Source: Synechococcales cyanobacterium PMM_0085
Lineage (GTDB): Bacteria; Cyanobacteriota; Cyanobacteriia; Elainellales; Elainellaceae
Direction: 5' to 3'
Assembly: GCA_949127705.1 (NCBI GenBank)
Contig: CASBQJ010000554.1
Location: forward strand, 1 to 11,395
DNA: 11,395 bases
The position numbers and the translations under genes are program-made. The notes below the pieces were generated by a model, which saw only the letters and a program-made list of their open reading frames with translations, was not told the DNA's origin and did no database searches. Shown in pieces: positions 1-6,893 of the stretch (position 1 is its first letter; each line of letters starts with the position of its first letter).

Positions 1-563
1 CACTTGGCTTGAAAAGATAAGTCGCCCACCGAGAGAAATTCATCCACCAACAGCACCTTGGGACGTGTATGGACGGCGACAGAAAATGCCAATCGCATTT
101 GCATACCGGTGCTGTAAGTGCGAACTGGGCTGTCGATAAATTGCTTGAGTTCAGCAAATTCTACGATAGAGTCAAACCGTTGTTTCACCTCAGACTCGGT
201 TAAACCCGCCACTATTGCTGTGACCAATACATTTTCTCGTCCGGTCAAATCACCATGAAACCCAGCGCCCAAATCCAGTAAGGCTCCAACTCTGCCACGC
301 ACCTGAATTTTGCCTTTATCTGGATAACCCACACCGCCAATTAACTGCAATAGCGTAGATTTTCCGGCCCCATTATGCCCAATAATCCCTAACATCTCGC
401 CTGGAGCCACGTTAAAGCTCACATCTTGCAGTGCCCAAAATTGCTCAATCGGCTGCATTTGACGTAATCCGGACAGCATCGCCTCCATAAAGGTGGTGGG
501 CTTGCCGGTGTGATAACGCTTGAAGCCCTTACTCAAGTTGCTCACCGTAATCGCATAACGCAT
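1..563 (-). CDS. Polysaccharide ABC exporter, ATP-binding subunit (Wzt/KpsT/TagH type), C-terminus cut off by the window edge
   Basis: This would be the ATPase powering export of a lipid-linked polysaccharide through the adjacent permease at the inner membrane. The first 187 codons are present. Walker A is GHNGAGKST at residues 62-70. The stretch VRGRVGALLDLGAGF (88-102) followed by LTGREN (106-111) is typical of the Wzt/KpsT/TagH group. The signature motif is the degenerate YSTGMQMRL (150-158) usual for these exporters, and Walker B with its catalytic Glu is VLLVDEFLSVGD (170-181). The start is secure: ATG overlaps the permease stop by one base (TAATG) and follows a strong GGAGGAG ribosome site at 569-575. 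The missing part would show whether there is a Wzt-type C-terminal carbohydrate-binding domain, which would separate an O-antigen exporter from a capsule or teichoic-acid type. Family assignment is firm; the substrate is unknown. Confidence 0.95.
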   Translation of the reverse strand, partial: MRYAITVSNLSKGFKRYHTGKPTTFMEAMLSGLRQMQPIEQFWALQDVSFNVAPGEMLGIIGHNGAGKSTLLQLIGGVGYPDKGKIQVRGRVGALLDLGAGFHGDLTGRENVLVTAIVAGLTESEVKQRFDSIVEFAELKQFIDSPVRTYSTGMQMRLAFSVAVHTRPKVLLVDEFLSVGDLSFQAK

Positions 564-1363
564 TACAGCTCCTCCACAAAGCGATGACTCTGACGTTTAA
601 ACAACCAGTAACCCAGCGGCCACAATATCGCCGTAAATCCGGCAATAATGGCGATCGCCATCCAGTCGGGCGGCACTCCCCACATCAAAATTTGTCGATA
701 GGAGGTGACAATATGCACCATAGGGTTGAGGGCATAGATGTACCAGTACTCTTTGGGAATCGCTTTTAGATCGTAGAAAATTGGTGTGAGATAGAAAAAG
801 AGCTGCAAAATCACCCCCAGGGTGTGCTGGGTATCTCGAAAAGTGACATTCAGTGCAGCTAGAAAATAGGCGCAACTCACCGTGAACGCAAACTGTAATA
901 GTTGCAGGATTGGCAAAAAAAGAATTACCGGAGTCAGTTGAATTCCATCAATCAGCAAAAATGCGATTAAAATCGGCAGCGCCAGCATGAAATGAATTAA
1001 TCCAGTTGTGACAGTGACTATCGGTAAAATGGCAACCGGAAATCGCGGCTGACGGATCAAAGAACGGCTGCTGATAATCACCCCAGTTGCCTGATATAAA
1101 GCTGTTTGAAACCAGTTCCAGGAAAGCAGCCCCGCAAAAACATAGGAGGCATATTGAGGAATTTTAACCGGCAATACAATTTGAAAGACAAACGCAAACA
1201 CTAACAGCTGAAGCAATGGATTAATGAGCGTCCAGGCAACCCCTAAAACCGAGCGTTTATAGGTCAATTTCATGTCGCGATCGACGAGCGATCGCAACAA
1301 ATCCCAAAGATAGGGCAGTCGCCAGCGATATTGCAACCCAGAGCCAGCAGATCGAGTGACCAT
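563..1363 (-). CDS. Polysaccharide ABC exporter, ABC-2 type permease subunit (Wzm/KpsM/TagG type)
   Basis: A 266-residue integral membrane protein that would form the export channel with the ATPase encoded just downstream; this is full length for the family. The amphipathic N-terminus and the motif YKRSVLGVAWTLINPLLQ (35-52) are hallmarks of ABC-2 polysaccharide permeases, as are FRDTQHTLGVILQ (175-187) with YLTPIFY (191-197) and the NPM motif at 213-215. About six hydrophobic segments can be seen, near residues 40-62, 74-96, 115-137, 143-172, 180-198 and 235-254. The start is supported by an AAGGAG ribosome site (1373-1378, 9-nt spacer) lying inside the last codons of the upstream glycosyltransferase, with only 3 nt between the two genes. 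Its stop overlaps the ATPase start. Translational coupling of the three genes is likely. The exported glycan cannot be read from this sequence. Confidence 0.95.
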   Translation of the reverse strand: MVTRSAGSGLQYRWRLPYLWDLLRSLVDRDMKLTYKRSVLGVAWTLINPLLQLLVFAFVFQIVLPVKIPQYASYVFAGLLSWNWFQTALYQATGVIISSRSLIRQPRFPVAILPIVTVTTGLIHFMLALPILIAFLLIDGIQLTPVILFLPILQLLQFAFTVSCAYFLAALNVTFRDTQHTLGVILQLFFYLTPIFYDLKAIPKEYWYIYALNPMVHIVTSYRQILMWGVPPDWMAIAIIAGFTAILWPLGYWLFKRQSHRFVEEL

Positions 1364-1366
1364 TCT

Positions 1367-4084
1367 TTATAACTCCTTGCCCACTAGAGATAACGCGTTT
1401 GCTCCCAAACTTGGTGAAGATAATTCGTCTAATGAAAATTGCAGAGCGATCGCGTCTACATTCGATTGCACACTGCTGGAGGATATCACCGCCGGAGTGC
1501 TCCGCCCTAGGCGCTTAACCCGTTGCCGCGATCGCCATAGTACCCAGGGACCCGCCAAATTTCCAACCATTTCGATCAATATGAGCGACATCGGATATTC
1601 AGTCCACCCTCTCAGACGATAGTGAATACGCGACAAGTGAATTTGTGGTAAACCGACCAATAACCGAGCTAGCACTCGAAAATCACCATCGTTTAACAGC
1701 GTGGTCAGGTGGTAAGCAACATGTCCTTTGCTGTAACTATAAATTTGCCGACGCAGAGCAGCCATAGTGCGTCGATGCTTGTGCCACACAAACGCATTGG
1801 GCTCATACAGCACGGTATACCCCGCTTTCAGCACCTTGTAAAAAACGTAGGTGTCTTCACTACAGCCGGTTGCGGTGCCCGCCCCCAACGCTTCATCCAT
1901 TAGCCCAATCTGGGGATGCTTAAAAATGCTGGCTCGGAATGCCGCATTTGCAGTTGCGCCGAGATCCCAAGTGGGGACTGTGCGGTTAGAACATGCCTCA
2001 AACCACTCCCCATTCACTTCAAAGGACTTATAACCGCGTCCCAGACCTCCGTAGGTTTCAAACAGCTTTTGCGCATCGGTTTCTAGCTCCACTGGCAGCA
2101 CATTGCCCGTGACTACCATCACATCCGAACGACCAAAGGGCGTTACCAGGGTTTCTAGCCAGTCTGCTGGCATCGTGACATCATCATCCGTAGCAATAAT
2201 AATGTCACCTTGGCTAATCAGAATTCCAGCATTACGGGCATAGGAGAGCCCCTGCTTTTCTTCACTCGCCAACACAACACCGGGAAACTTGGCAACGACT
2301 GGAGCCGTTAAACCGGAGGCTGTATGGTTATCCACCACAATAATTTCAATCGGGCGGGGCGATCGCTGCGTGGTCAAACACTGCAAACAGTTCTGCAAGT
2401 CTTCCGGGCGATCGTAGGTTGCGACGACCACTGACACAGAGATACCTGCGGGTAGTGGAGATACAGCAGCTCGGATAACTCCGGTGGGGATGTAGTGTTG
2501 AGCCACAACATCATTGATGCGTGCCCACACTTGATCGCCACTTAAATTATGAATCTGCTCAAACAGCTTTAAGCCAAAACTAGGAGCCAGCTTATTTCTG
2601 AGTTGACTGACGCTGAGGTTTTGGTAAGCCGTTTGAATCTCAAGCTCGCCGAGCAACTGATGCTGCCAAGTCAGGAAGAGGCGCACCTTTAGATAATCGG
2701 CCACATCCGTCAGTGGGCGCAAGGGCTGACTCAGATCAATGGTGCGGATAGCAATCTCTTTCCGGTCTTCAGTCGCAAGTTGGGGACGAGGTTGGCGCGA
2801 GACTGACGGCACTTGGGGTTCCAGAGGATACTCTTCGGTGATGTGGGCGGCATTACGACAAGCCTGTTGGTATCGACCAAAATGTTGAAAAATTCCCAAA
2901 AACTCTGCCATCATCAAATCCCTTGGAAAGCGCACGGGGTGAATCCAAGAGAGCAATAGTCGGCGGATATGCCACCACCAAAACCACCAGATACCAATGT
3001 AGAGAACGTTAAAGATCTCGTCAGAATACGTTTGGGCAATGCAGGTGAGATAGGCATAAAGCCCAACGCCGTTATAGGCAATTTGTCGCCGCAGGGCTTC
3101 ATTCTCCCGCCGATGACGATGGCGAATCATTGCTTTGGGTTCATAGACCAGGGTGTAGCCTTCTTTCAAGACGCGGTAATACATTTCCAGATCGCCGCCG
3201 CCATTAGTAATAGTACCGACATCTAATGCCGGATTAAAGTAGCCGATCGTATCAAATAGCGATCGCCGAAACGCCATATTTGCCCCAGTGCCGAACTGTC
3301 CGGCTCCCAACCACTGCCAGGGTGTGATGCTATCTACTCTGCTGTACCACTTTTGCTCAAACCCTCGCCCAAAGCCGCCATACAGTTCAAATAAAACCTG
3401 AGCCTCAGTTTCCAGTTCATAGGGCACCACTAAGCCCGTTACTGCCATTACTTCAGAATGCTCGGCAAAAACCTGTGCCAGTGCCTTTGCCCAACCGGGA
3501 TCAACCACTACATCATCATCGGTGTAGGCAATAATTTCGCCTGTTGCCTCCAAAATGGCGCGATTTCTTGCCCAATCTAACCCAGGGCGTGGTTCTCGCA
3601 CGTAGCGCACTTGAGGATATTGGCTGGTGATTAGTTCTTGCGTTGCGTTACTGCTGGGCGCATTGTCTACTACCAAAACTTCTAGGTAGGGATAGTCAAG
3701 TTTGCTGATGCCATCCAGACAAAGCCTCATATCAGCGGGGCGATCGCGCGTACACACCGCCACCGTCACTAGGGGCAGATCTCCTCGATATTCTGCAACA
3801 GGCAGATCCACTAAATCTTCAAACTGCAATTCTTCCAGTTGTTGGGAAGCCGCTAAGCCATCTTTGAGGAGTTGAGCAATAATATTCCAACTCTGGTGTT
3901 CGCGAATTAGTTTACTGATCGTTTGAGCAGTGCATTGTCCCGATTCAATTGGGGCTTGAATGTAGCCAAGGGGCACCCCCTTCAGACGCACCAATCCTTT
4001 GAGGGCAATGTATTGATCTAAACCCTCTAAGGTTGAAATTGGCTGACTTAATTCAATATCAACAATTTTAATCGGACTTAGCAT
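1367..4084 (-). CDS. Tandem two-domain family 2 glycosyltransferase (905 aa)
   Basis: A predicted cytoplasmic or membrane-associated enzyme with two complete GT2 (GT-A fold) modules, presumably adding sugars from nucleotide-sugar donors to a growing glycan. Unit 1 starts with a small module at about residues 5-65, then the GT2 domain (LVTVAVCTRDRP 105-116, VVDN 138-141, TDDD 188-191 as the metal-binding DxD, GGGDLEMYYRVL 295-306). Unit 2 repeats the same plan: small module at about 445-500, then SVVVATYDRP (551-560), VVDN 583-586, TDDD 632-635 and SEDTYVFYKVL 742-752. Both units share ELETxAQxLFExYGGxGRG. The two units are clearly homologous but divergent, and both keep the catalytic acids, so both may be active. 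A Trp-rich segment (WWFWWW, 366-371) follows domain 1. The tail from about 865 is Ser-rich and probably disordered. The GAGGAG ribosome site at 4094-4099 supports the start. Donor and acceptor sugars are unknown. Confidence 0.93.
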   Translation of the reverse strand: MLSPIKIVDIELSQPISTLEGLDQYIALKGLVRLKGVPLGYIQAPIESGQCTAQTISKLIREHQSWNIIAQLLKDGLAASQQLEELQFEDLVDLPVAEYRGDLPLVTVAVCTRDRPADMRLCLDGISKLDYPYLEVLVVDNAPSSNATQELITSQYPQVRYVREPRPGLDWARNRAILEATGEIIAYTDDDVVVDPGWAKALAQVFAEHSEVMAVTGLVVPYELETEAQVLFELYGGFGRGFEQKWYSRVDSITPWQWLGAGQFGTGANMAFRRSLFDTIGYFNPALDVGTITNGGGDLEMYYRVLKEGYTLVYEPKAMIRHRHRRENEALRRQIAYNGVGLYAYLTCIAQTYSDEIFNVLYIGIWWFWWWHIRRLLLSWIHPVRFPRDLMMAEFLGIFQHFGRYQQACRNAAHITEEYPLEPQVPSVSRQPRPQLATEDRKEIAIRTIDLSQPLRPLTDVADYLKVRLFLTWQHQLLGELEIQTAYQNLSVSQLRNKLAPSFGLKLFEQIHNLSGDQVWARINDVVAQHYIPTGVIRAAVSPLPAGISVSVVVATYDRPEDLQNCLQCLTTQRSPRPIEIIVVDNHTASGLTAPVVAKFPGVVLASEEKQGLSYARNAGILISQGDIIIATDDDVTMPADWLETLVTPFGRSDVMVVTGNVLPVELETDAQKLFETYGGLGRGYKSFEVNGEWFEACSNRTVPTWDLGATANAAFRASIFKHPQIGLMDEALGAGTATGCSEDTYVFYKVLKAGYTVLYEPNAFVWHKHRRTMAALRRQIYSYSKGHVAYHLTTLLNDGDFRVLARLLVGLPQIHLSRIHYRLRGWTEYPMSLILIEMVGNLAGPWVLWRSRQRVKRLGRSTPAVISSSSVQSNVDAIALQFSLDELSSPSLGANALSLVGKEL

Positions 4085-4354
4085 CGACAGAAACTCCTCT
4101 TTTATAGGCGTGAGGTGATTGGTGCAGGTGATCCCTAAGTGGATCGCATAACTCAGAGACGATTACCCTGCAATCCAAGCGATTGAAAACTGTTTTAATA
4201 TCCCCAGATCTAACTTGAAGTTTGGGTCTCACATTCACTCTACCCAACCTGCAGAAAATCTATCATTTAGCCTTACAAAGGACTGATGAAAATGTTAACT
4301 TCTACACTCACATGGCGCAGATAAAATCAACATCCTCTTAGGTTCTCATCCTGG
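4085..4354. other. 270-bp spacer upstream of the tandem glycosyltransferase
   Basis: No open frame of interest. It would hold the leader of the tandem glycosyltransferase gene on the minus strand. I see a 7-bp direct repeat AGGTGAT at 4113-4119 and 4126-4132 (13-bp period), about 30-50 bp upstream of the start, and a weak GATCC/GGATC hairpin just beyond it. No convincing sigma-70 pair or terminator with a T-run stands out, so I cannot say whether transcription starts here or reads through from the upstream gene. Confidence 0.4.
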
Positions 4355-5659
4355 CTATTTTAGACTAGGATCAGGCAAACGGCTCTGCCTCAGAGTTCCC
4401 TTTCTGATTAGCAGGTGCAACATATTGCCTCCAAGCAGTTTAAGTTTTACTCTGAACGACAGTTCCAGGAATTGAACCGAACGCTCCCAGATTGGTTGAT
4501 GCACAATGTCTGGATGCATCATTTTCTGCTCAATTATTTGTGTATTTTCTTGCAATATATTTTCTTGCAGCATATTGTCTTGCGCGTGATTGGAGACTTG
4601 ATTTAAAATCTTCTGTCTAAAGATTCGCAAACTAATTTGGAGCAACAAACTATAAAAGCTAGGTCGTATTAGCGGAGATACGTCTGCCTTAAGTGCTTGC
4701 CATAACCAGAATAGAGGCTGTTGTTCAGTTTGAATTTCAATCCGCGAAGTGGCCCCCAAATTACCACATTGATGCGCCAAGTAGAGGTAAAAACTACTGC
4801 TCGACAACTTGCAAAGGGCTTCAGGAATTTTGGGATCACGCCGTTTTGCGGCTTGCAACATAAAATGATGCGATCGCGCCATCTTCAAGTAGTCACACGA
4901 CATGCTTGCTTGCCGCTTACGATAACCCACCAAAAAGTCAGGAACAGCAGCAAATTCATATTGTTGGGCAAGCCGCACATAAAGATCCCAGTCTTCGCAA
5001 CCCTGTGCATTTTGTGCTTTTAGCTGTGGATTGTAGCCCCCCACTTGTTCCAGGCAAATACGCCGAATTAGAGTAGCGCTGGCGTTGCCCAAAAAATTGT
5101 GACAAAGCAAGGTGTAATACACATCTCCCGTAATAGCTGCTGCGTGAACATCCCCGATCAATGTCTCCCACTCGTCAATATCCACAGACCAGGAATAGAC
5201 GACCCCAACAGCGCTCCCAGACTTTTGCATACAAGCGACCTGCTTTTCCAGATTTTGTGGGTGCCATAAATCGTCTGCATCAATAGGTGCAACAAACTCA
5301 CCGTTGGACTGTGTGATACCCCAGTTGCGCGCTACTGCAACGCCTGCATTCGCTTGGCAAAAAAGCATAATTCTCGCATCTTTAGTAGCAAAGCTTTGGA
5401 CAATTTCAACGGTACGATCACTCGATCCATCATCTACAACTACCACTTCAAGGTTCGGGTAGGTTTGCTGTAGAACAGAGTGCAGCGTTTTTGCAATAAA
5501 TTGCTCTGCATTATATGCCGGGATAATAACCGAGACTAAAGGATAATAAACTGTAGCTGACGCAAAAACTAAAGAGGATTTTGATCTAGAAGGCAACATT
5601 AGAAATGAATTCACTGTCGGTAAATAGTGGGGATCTAGCCATCCCTCACCATGAAACAT
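4355..5659 (-). CDS. Family 2 glycosyltransferase (434 aa)
   Basis: A GT2 (GT-A fold) glycosyltransferase, predicted to act at the cytoplasmic face in glycan assembly. The nucleotide-binding start of the domain is LVSVIIPAYN (41-50), with VVVDDGSSDRT at 73-83, the metal-binding DxD in PIDADDLW (125-132) and the late acidic motif GCEDWDLYVRL (220-230), so the catalytic set is intact. After about residue 250 the protein continues into a roughly 180-residue region I do not recognise, with no clear membrane helix. It contains a short 15-bp tandem repeat coding for QENxL-like units (360-374). The start is uncertain: neither the ATG at 5659 nor the in-frame ATG at 5599 (residue 21) has a clear ribosome site. 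The shorter form would put about 20 residues before the GT2 core, which is nearer the family norm. Sugar specificity cannot be told. Confidence 0.9.
   Translation of the reverse strand: MFHGEGWLDPHYLPTVNSFLMLPSRSKSSLVFASATVYYPLVSVIIPAYNAEQFIAKTLHSVLQQTYPNLEVVVVDDGSSDRTVEIVQSFATKDARIMLFCQANAGVAVARNWGITQSNGEFVAPIDADDLWHPQNLEKQVACMQKSGSAVGVVYSWSVDIDEWETLIGDVHAAAITGDVYYTLLCHNFLGNASATLIRRICLEQVGGYNPQLKAQNAQGCEDWDLYVRLAQQYEFAAVPDFLVGYRKRQASMSCDYLKMARSHHFMLQAAKRRDPKIPEALCKLSSSSFYLYLAHQCGNLGATSRIEIQTEQQPLFWLWQALKADVSPLIRPSFYSLLLQISLRIFRQKILNQVSNHAQDNMLQENILQENTQIIEQKMMHPDIVHQPIWERSVQFLELSFRVKLKLLGGNMLHLLIRKGTLRQSRLPDPSLK
4538..4585 (-). repeat. Three imperfect 15-bp tandem repeats inside a glycosyltransferase gene
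   Basis: On the plus strand the units are tgtattttcttgcaa, tatattttcttgcag and catattgtcttgcgc (4541-4585). In the gene's frame they encode QDNML, QENIL and QENTQ. The period is exactly five codons, so copy-number change would keep the frame. They lie in the poorly conserved C-terminal part, outside the GT2 core. Confidence 0.75.
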
Positions 5660-5685
5660 TTTTTACAGGGAGCTAAGAGTGTGTC

Positions 5686-5781
5686 TTATAGCCGTTGCCG
5701 CAAATGTTAGGACGCAGGTTAGCACGTCAGCCAACAAGGGGCTTAAGCCCCTTGTCCTAAAATGACTGGCTGAAGCTATAA
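5686..5781. repeat. MITE-like or REP-like 96-bp inverted-repeat element between two glycosyltransferase genes
   Basis: The spacer is packed with complementary segments. The outer arms are TTATAGC (5686-5692) and GCTATAA (5775-5781). Inside are TTAGGAC (5707-5713) with GTCCTAA (5754-5760), and TCAGCCA (5727-5733) with TGGCTGA (5767-5773). A perfect 22-bp palindrome sits at 5734-5755, with half-arm ACAAGGGGCTT. The last three pairings overlap, so they are alternatives and cannot all form at once. The palindrome centre resembles a repeat I recall as common between cyanobacterial genes; I could not check this. It ends 9 bp from the stop of the upstream glycosyltransferase gene. It has no T-run, so it is at best an unusual terminator or mRNA-stabilising structure. 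Confidence 0.7.
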
Positions 5782-5790
5782 AAAGAAGTA

Positions 5791-6816
5791 CTATGCACTT
5801 AACTCTGGATTGCGAACTAAATTAGGTTGCTGCTGCGATCGCCAGTAATAGAGGTGTCCTAAAACAAATGCCACCCCGCTATAAAAGAAATAGAGCCAAT
5901 GTAAGGGGATAGTTTGCAATAAAAAAACAATGCCTCTCTTTTTGTAAAAAAATCGATAAATAGGGCAATTCATAATAAAGAGAACAATCGCTAATATTCC
6001 AGCCAAAAAAATAGATTCCACTCTCAAAAAGCTAAGGCTGCATAGAATCACAATTAAAAAAGAAAATACGACGCTAACACGACTGGAAACCTTGAGGTTA
6101 AGGTCATTCATTAAGCCATTTTTTTGGCTCAGTAGCAGTTGCGTCCAAGGGATGCCGCGATCGCACACATCCGTTTTGATTAGATTGAATAATGTCCAGG
6201 CTTTATGGTGTTTTACCTGTGCTTGTTTTGCCAGAGCGATAGTGCCACCGCTCTGACGCAGACGATAGCCCAAATCAATATCTTCAATACTGGGTCGCGG
6301 ATAACGCTGGACGTCAAATCCACCCAGATTTAAAAATACTTCGCGGCGGATGGCACCACATCCAGCCCAAAATGTAGAACAAGTTTCTTGTGCTGTTTGA
6401 TGGACGTAGTGATGCATGAGATTTTTGAATTGAGCCACACAGTTTCTGGCTTTAGGCGCATCATCATAGGAACCAAAAACGGCGTCAATACGGGGGCAAG
6501 AATCTAGCTTATCTGCTAACCTAGCAAAAGTTTCTGGATAGACTTCGCAATCTGCATCAATAAAGCAGAGATACTTTCCTTTGGCAATAGTTGCTCCCAA
6601 GTTGCGCGCACCACCAGGCCCCTGTTGATCCAAGTTCCTGAGCACTGTGGCCTGATAGGATGCAGCAACTGTAGCCGAGTCATCTGTCGAACCATCATCC
6701 ACTACAATTAATTCCCAATCTTTAAATTGAGATAGCTGAATGGCATCTAGACAATGCACAAATGCAACCCCGCCGTTATAAACCGGGACGATGACAGAAA
6801 AATAGGGTATGGTCAT
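5791..6816 (-). CDS. Family 2 glycosyltransferase with C-terminal membrane helices (341 aa)
   Basis: A GT2 (GT-A fold) enzyme anchored in the inner membrane, probably transferring a sugar to a lipid-linked intermediate. The domain starts almost at once with YFSVIVPVYNGG (5-16). It continues with LIVVDDGSTDDS (36-47), GPGGARNLG (66-74), the DxD in FIDADCEV (85-92), WAGCGAIRREVF (150-161) and the acidic motif SIEDIDLGYRLRQSG (176-190). The C-terminal third has three hydrophobic stretches at about 245-264, 268-290 and 295-325. This layout is common in membrane-bound GT2 enzymes of polysaccharide loci. There is no obvious ribosome site before ATG 6816, but the start is fixed by the short distance to the first GT2 strand. 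The 74-bp spacer after the upstream flavoprotein suggests a shared transcript. Substrates are unknown. Confidence 0.93.
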   Translation of the reverse strand: MTIPYFSVIVPVYNGGVAFVHCLDAIQLSQFKDWELIVVDDGSTDDSATVAASYQATVLRNLDQQGPGGARNLGATIAKGKYLCFIDADCEVYPETFARLADKLDSCPRIDAVFGSYDDAPKARNCVAQFKNLMHHYVHQTAQETCSTFWAGCGAIRREVFLNLGGFDVQRYPRPSIEDIDLGYRLRQSGGTIALAKQAQVKHHKAWTLFNLIKTDVCDRGIPWTQLLLSQKNGLMNDLNLKVSSRVSVVFSFLIVILCSLSFLRVESIFLAGILAIVLFIMNCPIYRFFYKKRGIVFLLQTIPLHWLYFFYSGVAFVLGHLYYWRSQQQPNLVRNPELSA

Positions 6817-6881
6817 ATATCACTAGAGATCTGAACAATTTTGCATGAAAGATTTCGGAGGGTGATCGCCCTGTTGGCAGA

Positions 6882-6893
6882 TAGCGATCGCTA
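6882..6893. repeat. HIP1 octamer within a 12-bp palindrome (TAGCGATCGCTA) overlapping the flavoprotein stop
   Basis: GCGATCGC at 6884-6891 is one of about 16 HIP1 sites in the window and is extended here to a 12-bp palindrome that includes the TAG stop codon. HIP1 over-representation is a known cyanobacterial genome signature and the main taxonomic clue here. Confidence 0.85.

Noticed and set aside
597..875. Open frames overlapping the permease, the tandem GT and other large genes on either strand
   Set aside because: They sit inside genes with clear family motifs, have no recognisable domains and no ribosome sites. They are shadows of the real coding frames.
5734..5755. The perfect 22-bp palindrome as a rho-independent terminator
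   Set aside because: It has no T-run on either strand, and it belongs to a larger inverted-repeat element of MITE or REP character. Termination remains possible but is not supported by sequence.
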